Shown here one piece after another: positions 8,143 through 17,664 of a stretch of DNA of 64,000 nucleotides (position 1 is the stretch's first letter; the number at the start of each line of letters is the position of its first letter). The notes below the pieces were generated by a model. The model was not told where the DNA came from. It saw nothing but the letters and a program-made list of their open reading frames with translations, and ran no database searches. The DNA is from Noviherbaspirillum sp. UKPF54 (lineage in GTDB: Bacteria > Pseudomonadota > Gammaproteobacteria > Burkholderiales > Burkholderiaceae_D), in the NCBI RefSeq assembly GCF_007874125.1, contig NZ_CP040128.1:1-64000 (forward strand), read 5' to 3'. A program made the position numbers and the translations under genes.

Positions 8143-9567
8143 ATGTCTGAAAGTCTCACAACCGTCGCTTACCTCGGTGCGACCATCCTTTTCATCCTGA
8201 GCCTGGGTGGCCTGTCGCACCCGGAAACCGCGCGGCGCGGCAACCTCTACGGCATGGTCGGCATGGCCATCGCCGTGCTGGCAACCGTGTTCGGCACGCA
8301 CGTCACGACTGCCGGTATTCCATGGATTGTCGGCGCCATGGTCGTGGGCGGCGCCATCGGCCTGTATGCCGCGCGTACCGTGCAAATGACGCAGATGCCG
8401 GAACTGGTCGCGCTGATGCACAGCTTGGTCGGTCTGGCCGCGACGCTGGTCGGCTATGCCAGCTATATCGATCCGACCGCCTCGGCCAGCTTCAGCGGCG
8501 CGGAAAAGGCGATCCATGAAGTGGAGATCTACGTCGGCATCCTGATCGGTGCGGTGACCTTTTCCGGTTCGATCATCGCCTTCGGCAAACTGTCCGGCCG
8601 CATCGGCGGCAAGCCCTTGCTGCTGCCCGGGCGTCACTTGCTGAATCTTGCTGGCTTGCTGATCGTTGTTTATTTCGGTGTTCAGTTCCTGCGCGCCGAA
8701 TCGATCAACGCCGGCATGCTGCCGCTGATCGTGATGACGGTGATTGCGTTGTTGTTCGGTATTCACATGGTGATGGCCATCGGCGGTGCCGATATGCCGG
8801 TGGTGGTGTCGATGCTGAACAGCTATTCCGGCTGGGCGGCAGCGGCTACCGGCTTCATGCTGAGCAATGACCTGTTGATCGTGACCGGCGCGCTGGTCGG
8901 ATCGAGCGGCGCCATCCTGTCGTACATCATGTGCCGCGCGATGAACCGCAACTTCATCAGCGTGATTGCAGGCGGCTTCGGCTCGGAAGGCGGGAAGAAG
9001 CCTGCCGCCGCGGGCGGCGCTGCGCAGCCGGCAGGCGAGGTGGTTCCCGTCACTGCGGCGGAAACCAGCGAGCTGCTGCGCGAGGCCAAGAACGTGATCA
9101 TCGTGCCCGGCTACGGCATGGCCGTCGCGCAGGCGCAGCACACGGTGTACGAGATCACCAAATTCCTGCGCGAGAAGGGCGTGAACGTGCGTTTCGGTAT
9201 TCATCCGGTGGCTGGCCGCATGCCCGGACATATGAACGTGCTGCTGGCGGAAGCCAAGGTGCCTTATGACATCGTGCAGGAAATGGATGAGCTCAACGGG
9301 GACTTTGGCGACACCGACGTGGCGATGGTGATCGGCGCCAACGACATCGTCAACCCGGCTGCGCAGGAAGATCCGAGCAGCCCGATCGCCGGCATGCCGG
9401 TGCTGGAAGTCTGGAAGGCCAAGACTTCGATCGTGATGAAGCGCAGCATGGCTTCCGGCTATGCGGGTGTCGATAATCCGCTGTTCTACAAGGAAAATAA
9501 CCGCATGTTGTTCGGCGATGCAAAGAAGATGCTGGACGAAGTGCTGGTGGCCTTGAAAGCAGCCTGA
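8143..9567 (+). CDS. pntB: NAD(P) transhydrogenase subunit beta
   Basis: A 474-residue membrane subunit. The first 270 residues form about nine helices of domain II, with conserved charged and His residues such as [11 protein letters not shown]. An Ala/Gly-rich hinge (about 280-300) leads to the NADP(H)-binding domain III with [10 protein letters not shown] and the acidic stretch [18 protein letters not shown]. It forms the proton-translocating transhydrogenase with PntA. The ribosome site GGGAGG precedes the start, and a strong terminator follows 20 bases after the stop, closing the operon. Confidence 0.97.
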   Translation: MSESLTTVAYLGATILFILSLGGLSHPETARRGNLYGMVGMAIAVLATVFGTHVTTAGIPWIVGAMVVGGAIGLYAARTVQMTQMPELVALMHSLVGLAATLVGYASYIDPTASASFSGAEKAIHEVEIYVGILIGAVTFSGSIIAFGKLSGRIGGKPLLLPGRHLLNLAGLLIVVYFGVQFLRAESINAGMLPLIVMTVIALLFGIHMVMAIGGADMPVVVSMLNSYSGWAAAATGFMLSNDLLIVTGALVGSSGAILSYIMCRAMNRNFISVIAGGFGSEGGKKPAAAGGAAQPAGEVVPVTAAETSELLREAKNVIIVPGYGMAVAQAQHTVYEITKFLREKGVNVRFGIHPVAGRMPGHMNVLLAEAKVPYDIVQEMDELNGDFGDTDVAMVIGANDIVNPAAQEDPSSPIAGMPVLEVWKAKTSIVMKRSMASGYAGVDNPLFYKENNRMLFGDAKKMLDEVLVALKAA

Positions 9568-9580
9568 TTCACCGCTGCAG

Positions 9581-9611
9581 AAAAAAGCCGCGCATTGGCG
9601 CGGCTTTTTTT
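9581..9611. terminator. Terminator after pntB, shared with the convergent ubiH-type gene
   Basis: The stem is GCCGCGC (9587-9593) with GCGCGGC (9598-9604) and loop ATTG. A T tract follows and an A tract precedes it, so it can act in both directions. It touches the end of the convergent hydroxylase gene. Confidence 0.85.
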
Positions 9612-10749
9612 ATGACCTCCTGCCAAACATCATTTGTTCGGCCAGCAAGCGTTTTGCGGGTTTGATCGTATCGATCAGCGCGAGCGAGAAACCCAGGGCG
9701 GCCTGTGACATGGCGCCGTCGGGCGCATTCGCAAAAACGCGGGCGAGGGTATCGGTCAAGGTGATGGTGATGCTGCGATCGGACTGTCGTGCCGCCGCAA
9801 AGCGCTGCAGCATGTCCGGATTGGCCGAGCGTGCCAGCAGGCGCGCCAGAACGGCAGCATCGCGCAGGCCAAGGTTCAGCCCTTGTCCCGCGACCGGATG
9901 CAGCGTCTGTGCGGCATTGCCAATAGCGACGGTTCTGGCCGAGACCGCCGGCCGGGCATTCAGCCCGAGCGGATAGGTGGCGCGCGGAGTAATGCCGGTA
10001 AAACGTCCGAGCCTGGAACCGAAGGCATGTACGAGTTCCCTCAGGAATTCCGTATCCGTCAATGCATACAGGCGCGATGCGGTCGGCGGACGCACGCACC
10101 ACACCATCGCATATCCATTTTCCTGCGGCAGCAGCGCGAGCGGGCCTTCCTCGGTGAAGCGTTCGAAGGCGCGATGCATGAGCGGTGCGCCGACGCTGAC
10201 TTGCGCAATGATCGCGGTCTGGTCATAGTCGCGGTGCACGGCCCTGGCGCTTTGCTCGGAAAAGACGCCGCCTTCGGCTTGCACCATGATGCGCGTGGTG
10301 AATATTCTGCCGTCGGCCAGGCGCAGTTCCACGCACTCGTCGCGTTCGGCCGAGGAAGTGACATGGGCGGGGCGGATCGCTGTGACCGAGGTTTGCCTGA
10401 CGGCGGCACTCAATGCTGCGACGAGTGTCCCGTAGCGCGCGACATATCCGAGCGCCGGCAGGCGATAGTCGTCACGGTCGATCAGGGTGCGGCCGAAATG
10501 GCCGCGCCGCGACACGTGGATCTGGTGGATCGCGTCGGCGGCGATCGGCCAGGTGCCGACCTCTTCCAGGATCTGGCGGCTGCCGTACGACAGCGCGATC
10601 GAGCGCGGGTCCCTGGCGGCCTGTTCCGGCGCCTTCGCGTCGATCAGTGCGATGCGCGGCGCGGGTGTTCCGCGCTTGACCAGCATGAGCGCCAATGCGA
10701 GGCCGACCGGCCCGGCGCCGCAGATGGCGATATCGAAATCGGTAATCAT
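9610..10749 (-). CDS. ubiH: UbiH/UbiF/VisC-family FAD-dependent hydroxylase (ubiquinone biosynthesis)
   Basis: A 379-residue flavoprotein monooxygenase. The FAD-binding loop GAGPVGLALA is at the N-terminus. DPRSIALSYGSRQ matches the DxRSIALs segment of ubiquinone hydroxylases, and GNAAQTLHPVAGQGLNLGLRD is the second FAD/NADPH motif, as in UbiH. It would hydroxylate a polyprenyl-phenol ring in the aerobic ubiquinone pathway. The start is taken at ATG 10749, 10 bases after the pepP stop; a TTG at 10755 is possible. The pepP-ubiH pairing is common in proteobacteria. Which ring position it hydroxylates cannot be told from sequence alone. Confidence 0.88.
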   Translation of the reverse strand: MITDFDIAICGAGPVGLALALMLVKRGTPAPRIALIDAKAPEQAARDPRSIALSYGSRQILEEVGTWPIAADAIHQIHVSRRGHFGRTLIDRDDYRLPALGYVARYGTLVAALSAAVRQTSVTAIRPAHVTSSAERDECVELRLADGRIFTTRIMVQAEGGVFSEQSARAVHRDYDQTAIIAQVSVGAPLMHRAFERFTEEGPLALLPQENGYAMVWCVRPPTASRLYALTDTEFLRELVHAFGSRLGRFTGITPRATYPLGLNARPAVSARTVAIGNAAQTLHPVAGQGLNLGLRDAAVLARLLARSANPDMLQRFAAARQSDRSITITLTDTLARVFANAPDGAMSQAALGFSLALIDTIKPAKRLLAEQMMFGRRS

Positions 10750-10759
10750 CGGCAATCGG

Positions 10760-12091
10760 TCAATGTTTCATCACCGCTTCGATGTCGGCCACCGTTTTCG
10801 GCGCGTCGCTGGTGATGATGTCGCAGCCGTTTTCCGTCACCAGCGCATCGTCCTCGATCCGGATGCCGATATTCCAGAACTGTTCTGGCACACCCGGCTC
10901 CGCGCGCACGTAAATGCCGGGTTCGATCGTGAGCACCATCCCGGGCTGCAGCGTGCGCCACGGCTTTTCTTCCCCTTTGGACTGTGTTTCGCGATACTCG
11001 CCGACGTCGTGCACGTCCATGCCCAGCCAGTGGCCAGTACGATGCATGTAGAACTGACGATAGGCGCCTTTCTCGATCACGTCATCGACTGAGCCGACCT
11101 TGTCGCGGTCGAGCAGCCCGGTGTCGAGCATGCCTTGCGCCAGCACGCGCACGGCCGCGTCGTGGCCGTCGATGAAGCGTTTTCCCGGCCGGGTTTCGGC
11201 GATCGCGGCTTCCTGTGACGCCAGCACGATTTCATACAGCGCCTTCTGCGGGCCGCTGAACTTGCCGTTGGCGGGGAAGGTGCGGGTGATGTCGGAGGCG
11301 TAGCTGTCGAGCTCGCATCCGGCGTCGATCAGCACCAGGTCGCCATCCTTGATTTCGGCGTCGCTGGCGCGGTAATGCAGCACGCAGGCATTCGCGCCGG
11401 TGGCAACGATCGAGCCGTAGGCGGGAAACTGCGAGCCGTTGCGGCGGAACTCGTGCAGCAGTTCGGCTTCCAGGTGGTATTCGCGCAAACCAGGACGGGC
11501 GATTTGCATCGCGCGCCGGTGCGCCGCGGACGAAATGGCGGCGGCGCGTTTCATGATCGCGGCTTCTTCGGCGTCCTTGAACAGGCGCATTTCGTCGAGC
11601 AGCACATTCACGTCGTGCACGACCGACGGCGCCGTCACGCCGGTGCGCGCCTGCATGCGCACTGCCTGCAGCCAGCCTTGCACCTGCGCGTCGAGCTTCT
11701 GGTTGCCGCCAATGGCGTAGAACAGGCCGGGTGCGTCGGCCAGCAGCTTCGGCATTTCGACATCGAGCGCGGAGATCGGAAAAGCGGCGTCGAAGCCGAA
11801 TGTCTCGCGTGCCGCTTCCGGTCCGTAGCGGTAGCCGTCCCAGATTTCGCGCTCGAGGTTCTTTTCGCGACAGAACAGGATCGCGCGGTCCTCTTTGCCG
11901 GCGGTCAGCACGACCACCGCTTCCGGTTCGGTGAATCCGGAGAGGTAATAGAAATAGCTGTCGTGCCGGTACGGATAATCGGCATCACGGTTGCGCATGA
12001 CTTCCGGCGCGGTCGGGATGATCGCGACCCCGCCGCCTTTTTCCTTCATCTGCGCGATCAGTGCCGCGCGCCTGGCTGCATAGGACTTCAT
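10760..12091 (-). CDS. pepP: Xaa-Pro aminopeptidase (aminopeptidase P)
   Basis: A 443-residue metallopeptidase that removes N-terminal residues preceding proline. The N-terminal creatinase-like domain (about 1-175) includes SYFYYLSGFTEPEAVVVL. The C-terminal pita-bread domain carries the dinuclear manganese ligands: Asp pair in IDAGCELDSYASDITRTFP, His in RTGHWLGMDVHDVG, Glu in LTIEPGIYV and Glu in GIRIEDDALV. Length matches E. coli PepP (441). It is followed after 10 bases by the ubiH-type gene and preceded by murU with a 20-base gap, so the minus-strand genes from amgK down may form one operon. Confidence 0.95.
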   Translation of the reverse strand: MKSYAARRAALIAQMKEKGGGVAIIPTAPEVMRNRDADYPYRHDSYFYYLSGFTEPEAVVVLTAGKEDRAILFCREKNLEREIWDGYRYGPEAARETFGFDAAFPISALDVEMPKLLADAPGLFYAIGGNQKLDAQVQGWLQAVRMQARTGVTAPSVVHDVNVLLDEMRLFKDAEEAAIMKRAAAISSAAHRRAMQIARPGLREYHLEAELLHEFRRNGSQFPAYGSIVATGANACVLHYRASDAEIKDGDLVLIDAGCELDSYASDITRTFPANGKFSGPQKALYEIVLASQEAAIAETRPGKRFIDGHDAAVRVLAQGMLDTGLLDRDKVGSVDDVIEKGAYRQFYMHRTGHWLGMDVHDVGEYRETQSKGEEKPWRTLQPGMVLTIEPGIYVRAEPGVPEQFWNIGIRIEDDALVTENGCDIITSDAPKTVADIEAVMKH

Positions 12092-12111
12092 GACAGACTC
12101 CTGTTAAAGGT

Positions 12112-12810
12112 TCATTCGCCGTTCAGTTGCGCCAGCCGCTCCGGCGTGCCGACGTCGGTCCAGCCGCCGCGGTACACTTCGCCGCCGACCTGGCCGCGCG
12201 CGGCATATTCGCGCAGGATCGGCGCCAGCGGCGCGGATTGTCCGGGCTGGATCGCGTCGAAGATCTCGGGGCGGTAGACGCCGATGCCGGAAAAGGTATA
12301 GCGCGGTTCGCCTTCGTTGGCGACGGAAAAGCTGTGCAGTGCAAAATCACCCTTCGGGTGATGCATCGGGTTCTTGACCAGATAGAGCCACGCCACATCG
12401 CGCTTGTCATGCGGATGCGGATTGCCCCACATGTCGTTGTCCTGCAACGCATCCTTGACCTGTTCATAATCGAAATGCGGGCAATAGACATCGGCCGCGA
12501 TGGCGACAAACGGCTCCGTGCCCAGCAGGTGCCGCGCCTTGGCAATGCCGCCGGCGGTTTCCAGCGCCGAGCCTTCCGCCGAGTAGGCGAGGCGGGCGCC
12601 GTATTTCGAGCCGTCGCCGAGTTCTTCTTCGATCATGTGCCCGAGGTGCGCATGGTTGATCACGATGTCGGTGATGCCGGCGCGTACCAGGTTCAGGATG
12701 TGCCAGACGATCAGCGGCCGGCCTCGCACCTTGAGCAGCGGCTTCGGGCAGTGATCGGTCAACGGGCGCATCCGCTCGCCGCGGCCCGCGGCGAAAATCA
12801 TGGCTTTCAT
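12112..12810 (-). CDS. murU: N-acetylmuramate alpha-1-phosphate uridylyltransferase MurU
   Basis: A 232-residue nucleotidyltransferase starting MKAMIFAAGRGERMRPLTDH, the signature of sugar-1-phosphate nucleotidyltransferases (GRGxRMRPLT, then CPKPLL). DVGTPERL closes the C-terminus. It is immediately downstream of amgK. In Pseudomonas, AmgK and MurU form the recycling route MurNAc to MurNAc-1-P to UDP-MurNAc, which bypasses the fosfomycin-sensitive MurA step. The start is at ATG 12810; a longer frame to 12888 adds residues with no family match. Pairing with amgK makes the MurU assignment more likely than a generic glucose-1-phosphate transferase. Confidence 0.88.
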   Translation of the reverse strand: MKAMIFAAGRGERMRPLTDHCPKPLLKVRGRPLIVWHILNLVRAGITDIVINHAHLGHMIEEELGDGSKYGARLAYSAEGSALETAGGIAKARHLLGTEPFVAIAADVYCPHFDYEQVKDALQDNDMWGNPHPHDKRDVAWLYLVKNPMHHPKGDFALHSFSVANEGEPRYTFSGIGVYRPEIFDAIQPGQSAPLAPILREYAARGQVGGEVYRGGWTDVGTPERLAQLNGE

Positions 12811-12925
12811 TTTGTTGCTTTCTGCAAAAAGGCACTCGCCATAGCGAACACGGCGCGTACGGCGCGAAACAAGTTCTTCGCCGGACACGCCGCGTTGGCC
12901 GTGATGCCTATTTTATCTGGAGTTG

Positions 12926-13951
12926 TTAAAACGTATAGCCGACCTGCGGCGCCTTCTCTTCCAGCTCGTCCAGCAACCGTATCAGCGGCGCCAGCGCGTT
13001 GTAGCGACCGGCCGCCTTGCGCGTGTATTCCATCACCAGCGGCAAGTCTTTCAGGTAGCCGTCCTTGCCATCGCGGTGGTACAGACGCGCGAAAATGCCC
13101 AGCACTTTCAAGTGTCGCTGAAGGCCCATGAACTCGAAGTCGCGGTAGAACGCATCGACGTCCGGATTGACCGGCAAGCCTGCGCGCTTGGCGCGTTCCC
13201 AGTAGCGGATCGCCCAGTCGAGCACCATCTCCTCGTCCCACTGGATGTAGGCGTCGCGCAGCAGCGACACCAGGTCGTAGGTGATCGGTCCGTACACTGC
13301 GTCCTGGAAATCGAGGATGCCGGGATTGCCCGGCGCAATCACCATCAGGTTGCGCGAATGGTAGTCACGGTGCACGTAGACCTGCGGCTGCGCCAGGTTG
13401 TTGGCGAGCAGGACCTCGAACACCTTGTTCAGCGTCTCGGTCTGCTTGTCCGACAGCGTGACGCCCAGATGCTTGCCGACATACCAGTCGGGGAACAGCA
13501 TCAGCTCGCGCTGCAGCAGCGCGCGGTCGTATTCGGGCAGTACGCCCGGCTTGCTTTGCGCCTGGATCAGCACCAGGGCGTCGATCGCGTCGAGGTAGAG
13601 CTTGTGCGCGGTATCGGCGTTGAGCTGGTTCAGATAAGTCGTGGTGCCCAGGTCCGACAGCAGCAGGAAACCGCGCTCGACGTCCTGCGCGAGGATTTTC
13701 GGCACCGATGCGCCGGTCTGGCCAAATACCTCGGCGACATGGATGAACGGGCGCACGTCTTCATGCGGCGGCGGCGCATCCATGGCGATATAGGTGGCGC
13801 CGTCGGCACCATCGACGCGGAAATAGCGGCGGAAGCTGGCGTCGGCCGATGCCGGGCGGATCGATTCGGGGGAAACCTTGACGGCCGGCGCGGTTGCCAA
13901 CCATTCGTTCAATTGGGATAGACGGAGATCAGAAGGATTATTTAAAGACAT
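12926..13951 (-). CDS. amgK: N-acetylmuramate/N-acetylglucosamine anomeric kinase AmgK
   Basis: A 341-residue protein of the aminoglycoside phosphotransferase (APH) fold. The catalytic segment YVHRDYHSRNLM and the metal-binding ILDFQDAVYGP (DFQ in place of DxD) are intact. The N-lobe has SFRRYFRV. It phosphorylates the anomeric hydroxyl of MurNAc (and GlcNAc) recovered from peptidoglycan turnover, and MurU downstream then makes UDP-MurNAc. The start is ATG 13951 with an AGGT ribosome site; an upstream ATG at 13993 lacks one. It is divergent from lptD, a neighbour pair common in beta- and gammaproteobacteria. Confidence 0.9.
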   Translation of the reverse strand: MSLNNPSDLRLSQLNEWLATAPAVKVSPESIRPASADASFRRYFRVDGADGATYIAMDAPPPHEDVRPFIHVAEVFGQTGASVPKILAQDVERGFLLLSDLGTTTYLNQLNADTAHKLYLDAIDALVLIQAQSKPGVLPEYDRALLQRELMLFPDWYVGKHLGVTLSDKQTETLNKVFEVLLANNLAQPQVYVHRDYHSRNLMVIAPGNPGILDFQDAVYGPITYDLVSLLRDAYIQWDEEMVLDWAIRYWERAKRAGLPVNPDVDAFYRDFEFMGLQRHLKVLGIFARLYHRDGKDGYLKDLPLVMEYTRKAAGRYNALAPLIRLLDELEEKAPQVGYTF

Positions 13952-14043
13952 GAAACTACCTGGGTAATCCGGTTGGGATAGGGGAGTTCCCATATAATAA
14001 GGGATTCAACTCGAAAAATCGCCTGCCAGCCCCCCTTCTTTTC

Positions 14044-16239
14044 ATGAACCGGTTCCCCGCATTTCCCCCTTCACAACTTTTGCTTCGTATCCTGACCGCC
14101 GCCGTGGCTGCTGCGTCGGTGCCGATGCTCGTGTCGGCGCAGGAGAAGCAAGCCGGGACGGATGAAAAAGATGAAACGATGACCATCCACGCCGAGCAGA
14201 TGACGGGCCGGCCTGATCGGGAAGTGCATCTGGAGCGCGATGTCGAGGTGACGCGCGGGCCGATGACGATCAATGCCGATAAGGCGACGTACAACATCCT
14301 GGACGATGAAGTCGATGCCGAGGGAAACATCCGCATGCGCCGCTTCGGCGACCGCTATACCGGCGATGAACTGAAGCTCAAGATGGATACCGGCAAGGGG
14401 TACGTCACCAACCCGACCTACAGCCTGGAGCGCAATCATGCGGCCGGCAACGCCGATCGCATCAACTTCGAAGCGCAAGACCGGGCGACGGTCGTCGACG
14501 GCACCTACAGCACTTGCGAAGGACCCGATCCGGACTGGTACCTGAAAGCCAGCACGCTGGACCTGGACTCCGGGCGTGACGTCGGCTTTGCGCGCACGGC
14601 CATCGTGTACTTCAAGGGGGTGCCGTTGCTCGGCACGCCGGCCATGTCGTTTCCGCTGTCGGGCGCGCGCAAGTCGGGTTTCCTGCCGCCCACCATCGGC
14701 ACGACCAACAAGGGCGGCCTGGAAGTGACGGTGCCGTATTACCTGAACATAGCGCCGAACCGCGATCTCACCTTTTATCCGAGAATTTTTGCCCAGCGCG
14801 GCATCCAATGGGGAGCCGAAGGGCGCTACATGGGCGAGACCTACGTCGGGCAGACCAAGGTCGAAGCCTTGTTCGACGATCAGCAGACCAAGACCAACCG
14901 GTATGCGATCAGCTCGACCCAGACGCACAATTTCGCGCCTGGTTTCTCGTACGTCTGGAATATCAACGCGGCATCGGATGACGACTACCCGACCGATTTC
15001 TCGCGCACCATTACCGCCAGTTCGCAGCGCTTGCTGCCGCGCGACTTTGCATTGAATTATGCGGCTCCCAGCGGGTACTGGAGCGCGGTCGCGCGCGCGA
15101 CGAATTACCAGGTGCTGCAGGACCCGCTGGCGCCGATCGTCAGGCCCTACGACCGCCTGCCGCAGTTGACGGTGCAAGCCTCGCGCTTCGACGTGAGCGG
15201 CTTCGACTTGAACCTGACCTCTGAACTGACGCGCTTCTGGCACCCGGAACTGTTGCGCGGCGACCGCCTCGTGGTCAATCCGAAAGTGGCTTACCCATTC
15301 ATCCAGCCTGGCTATTTCCTGACGCCTCGCCTGTCGCTGAATGCAACGCGATACCATCTTGATAATGCGCCTGCCGGCAGCGAAACGGAATTGTCGCGCG
15401 TCCTGCCGACCATGTCGCTCGACGGGGGACTGGTGTTCGAGCGCGAAGCGCGGTTCTTCGGCCAGGCCATGACACAGACGCTGGAGCCGCGCCTGTTCTA
15501 CGTGTACACGCCGTTTCGCGACCAGAGCGCCTTCCCGATTTTCGACACGGCCGAGGCCGACCTCAGCTTTGCGCAACTTTTCAGTGAAAACCGCTTCGTC
15601 GGCGGCGACCGTATCAGCGACGCCAATCAGTTGACTGCGGCACTGACGTCGCGCTATATCGAAGCCGACGGAGCGGAACGCGCGCGCATCGCGCTCGGGC
15701 AGCGTTTCTACTTTGCCGAGCAGCGCGTGACGCTGGGCGCGGCGCGCAATGACAGCCGGTCCGACGTCCTGCTGTCGGCGTACGGGCGGCTGACCGCGGC
15801 GCTGAGCGCGGAAGGAAACCTGCAATACAGCCAGACCCAGCACAAGATGAGCCGATCCAATTTCGGCGCGCGCTGGACCGCGGCGCCCAAGAGCGTGCTG
15901 AACCTGGTGTATAGGCGCGATCTGCTCAACAACCTGGAACAGGCCGAAGTGTCCGGGCAGTGGCCGCTGTCGCGCCGCTGGTATGGCGTGGGACGTGTAA
16001 ACTACTCGCTGCCGGACCGTACCGTCGCCGAGGGTTTGGTCGGCGTCGAATACAAGGCGGATTGCTGGGTTTTCCGCATTGTCGGCCAGCGCATTCCGAC
16101 CTCGGCTGCCGCCGCGACGTCTGCATTGTTTTTCCAGCTTGAATTGAACGGATTGACACGTCTGGGTTCGAATCCGCTGGACGTATTGCGAACCAGCGTC
16201 CCAGGTTATCAACTGGTGAACCAGCCCAGTAATCCTTAA
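14044..16239 (+). CDS. lptD: LPS-assembly protein LptD
   Basis: A 731-residue outer-membrane protein that, with LptE, inserts lipopolysaccharide into the outer leaflet. A signal peptide (about 1-32, ending near VSAQ) is followed by the OstA-like periplasmic jelly roll (about 45-190; MTINADKATYNILDDEVDA). The beta-barrel domain comes next, with conserved FLPPTIGTTNKGGLEVTVPY. Cysteines near 159 and 671 are candidates for the inter-domain disulfide. It is slightly shorter than E. coli LptD (784). It heads the run lptD-surA-pdxA-rsmA, in the order usual for proteobacteria. No clear ribosome site precedes the ATG. Confidence 0.95.
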   Translation: MNRFPAFPPSQLLLRILTAAVAAASVPMLVSAQEKQAGTDEKDETMTIHAEQMTGRPDREVHLERDVEVTRGPMTINADKATYNILDDEVDAEGNIRMRRFGDRYTGDELKLKMDTGKGYVTNPTYSLERNHAAGNADRINFEAQDRATVVDGTYSTCEGPDPDWYLKASTLDLDSGRDVGFARTAIVYFKGVPLLGTPAMSFPLSGARKSGFLPPTIGTTNKGGLEVTVPYYLNIAPNRDLTFYPRIFAQRGIQWGAEGRYMGETYVGQTKVEALFDDQQTKTNRYAISSTQTHNFAPGFSYVWNINAASDDDYPTDFSRTITASSQRLLPRDFALNYAAPSGYWSAVARATNYQVLQDPLAPIVRPYDRLPQLTVQASRFDVSGFDLNLTSELTRFWHPELLRGDRLVVNPKVAYPFIQPGYFLTPRLSLNATRYHLDNAPAGSETELSRVLPTMSLDGGLVFEREARFFGQAMTQTLEPRLFYVYTPFRDQSAFPIFDTAEADLSFAQLFSENRFVGGDRISDANQLTAALTSRYIEADGAERARIALGQRFYFAEQRVTLGAARNDSRSDVLLSAYGRLTAALSAEGNLQYSQTQHKMSRSNFGARWTAAPKSVLNLVYRRDLLNNLEQAEVSGQWPLSRRWYGVGRVNYSLPDRTVAEGLVGVEYKADCWVFRIVGQRIPTSAAAATSALFFQLELNGLTRLGSNPLDVLRTSVPGYQLVNQPSNP

Positions 16240-16255
16240 CGAAGTATCTTGAAAT

Positions 16256-17662
16256 ATGAATACTCTTCAGACTATGCGACTTGCTCGAAAATCGGCTTTT
16301 GGCACCAGGCTCGTCGTGGCGCTGCTGTGTGCCGGGGTTGTGGCGCAGGCGCCAGCCCAGGCAGCGACGGCAAGCGCGTCGGCCGCGTCTGCAACCAAGG
16401 CACCGCGCATCTACCTGGCCGACGCGATCATCGCCGTGGTCAACAATGAGGTAATCACGCGCCAGGAACTGGTCGAGCGCATGCAGCAGGTCGAACAGAG
16501 AATGAAGAACCAGGGTATCGCACTGCCGCCGCAGCAGGAATTCCAGCGGCAACTGCTGGAGCGCATGGTCCTCGACCGGGCGCAACTGCAGCTGGCAAAG
16601 GAATACGGCATCCGCGTCGACGACACAATGCTCGACCGTGCGATCGCCCGCATCGCCGAGCAGAACAAGATGACCCTGCCGGCTTTCCGCAGCCAGCTGG
16701 AACGTGAAGGCACGCCGTTCGCGCGCTTCCGCGAAGAGATTCGCGAAGAAATCATCATGCAGCGTCTGCGCGAGCGTGAAGTCGACAACAAGATCCAGAT
16801 TTCCGAGTCCGAGGTCGACAATTACCTGGCGGCTGAGGCCGGTTCGGCCCAGGCGCAGCAGGAATACAACGTGGCCCACATCCTTGTGCGCATCCCGGAA
16901 AACGCGACCGCCGAGCAGATCGCCGAGCGCCGCAAGCGAGCCGAAGGCGTGCAGCAGCAGTTGCAGGCCGGCGGCGACTTCGCCAAGCTGGCGGCAACCT
17001 ATTCCGACGCGACCGACGCGCTCTCCGGCGGCGACCTGGGCTGGCGCAGCCCGGACCGCCTGCCGCAGCTGTTCCTCGATACGCTGGGCAGCATGAAGCC
17101 GGGTGAGGTGTCGCCGATCCTTAAAAGCTCGAACGGCTTCCATATCCTGAAGCTCTCCGGCAAGCGCGGTGCCAGTGTGATGAAGGGCGGCGCTGCCGCA
17201 GGCTCGGTGCAGCAGACCCATGCGCGCCATATCCTGATCAAGACCAACCAGCTGGTATCGCCGGCCGAAGCCAAGCGCAAGCTGACCGAGCTGAAACAGC
17301 GCCTGGACAATCGCGCGGCGACCTTCGAGGAACTGGCGCGGCTGTACTCCAACGACTTGTCTGCGTCCAAGGGCGGCGATCTCGGCTGGATTTATCCGGG
17401 CGATACCGTGCCCGAATTCGAGCGCGCCATGGATGCGTTGCAGCCCGGCCAAGTCAGCGAGCCGATCGAAAGCCCGTTCGGCTTCCACCTGATTCAGGTG
17501 CTGGAGCGCAAGCGCGACGACGTGTCGCAGGAACGCCAGCGCCTCATCGCGCGCCAGGCGATCCGCGAACGCAAGCTGGAAGAGGCGACCCAGGACTGGC
17601 TGCGCCAGCTGCGCGACCGCGCCTACGTCGAATATCGCTTCGACGTCAGCGACGCACGCTGA
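16256..17662 (+). CDS. surA: Periplasmic chaperone and peptidyl-prolyl isomerase SurA
   Basis: A 468-residue protein with a signal peptide (cleavage near QAPAQA). The SurA N-terminal chaperone domain (about 50-190; [17 protein letters not shown]) is followed by two parvulin domains. The first spans about 200-305 ([12 protein letters not shown] to [11 protein letters not shown]) and the second about 320-425 (ARHILIKTN to [12 protein letters not shown]). A C-terminal helix completes the chaperone core. It escorts outer-membrane proteins, including the LptD encoded upstream, to the BAM complex. It starts 17 bases after lptD and is followed by pdxA after 2 bases, so it is operonic. Confidence 0.96.
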   Translation: MNTLQTMRLARKSAFGTRLVVALLCAGVVAQAPAQAATASASAASATKAPRIYLADAIIAVVNNEVITRQELVERMQQVEQRMKNQGIALPPQQEFQRQLLERMVLDRAQLQLAKEYGIRVDDTMLDRAIARIAEQNKMTLPAFRSQLEREGTPFARFREEIREEIIMQRLREREVDNKIQISESEVDNYLAAEAGSAQAQQEYNVAHILVRIPENATAEQIAERRKRAEGVQQQLQAGGDFAKLAATYSDATDALSGGDLGWRSPDRLPQLFLDTLGSMKPGEVSPILKSSNGFHILKLSGKRGASVMKGGAAAGSVQQTHARHILIKTNQLVSPAEAKRKLTELKQRLDNRAATFEELARLYSNDLSASKGGDLGWIYPGDTVPEFERAMDALQPGQVSEPIESPFGFHLIQVLERKRDDVSQERQRLIARQAIRERKLEEATQDWLRQLRDRAYVEYRFDVSDAR

Positions 17663-17664
17663 TC

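Noticed and set aside
6442..9231. A 929-codon open frame on the minus strand, antisense to pntA and pntB
   Set aside because: It is rich in His, Arg, Asp and Gln with no family resemblance, and exactly mirrors two certain genes. This is the usual antisense artefact of GC-rich coding DNA.
13973..13998. TTGGGA and TATAAT as a full lptD promoter
   Set aside because: The -10 match is exact but the spacer is only 14 bases and the -35 is poor, so a defined promoter was not called.
14071..16212. A 713-codon minus-strand frame opposite lptD
   Set aside because: Same pattern of Arg/His/Gln-rich translation, no start signals, and lptD on the other strand is certain.
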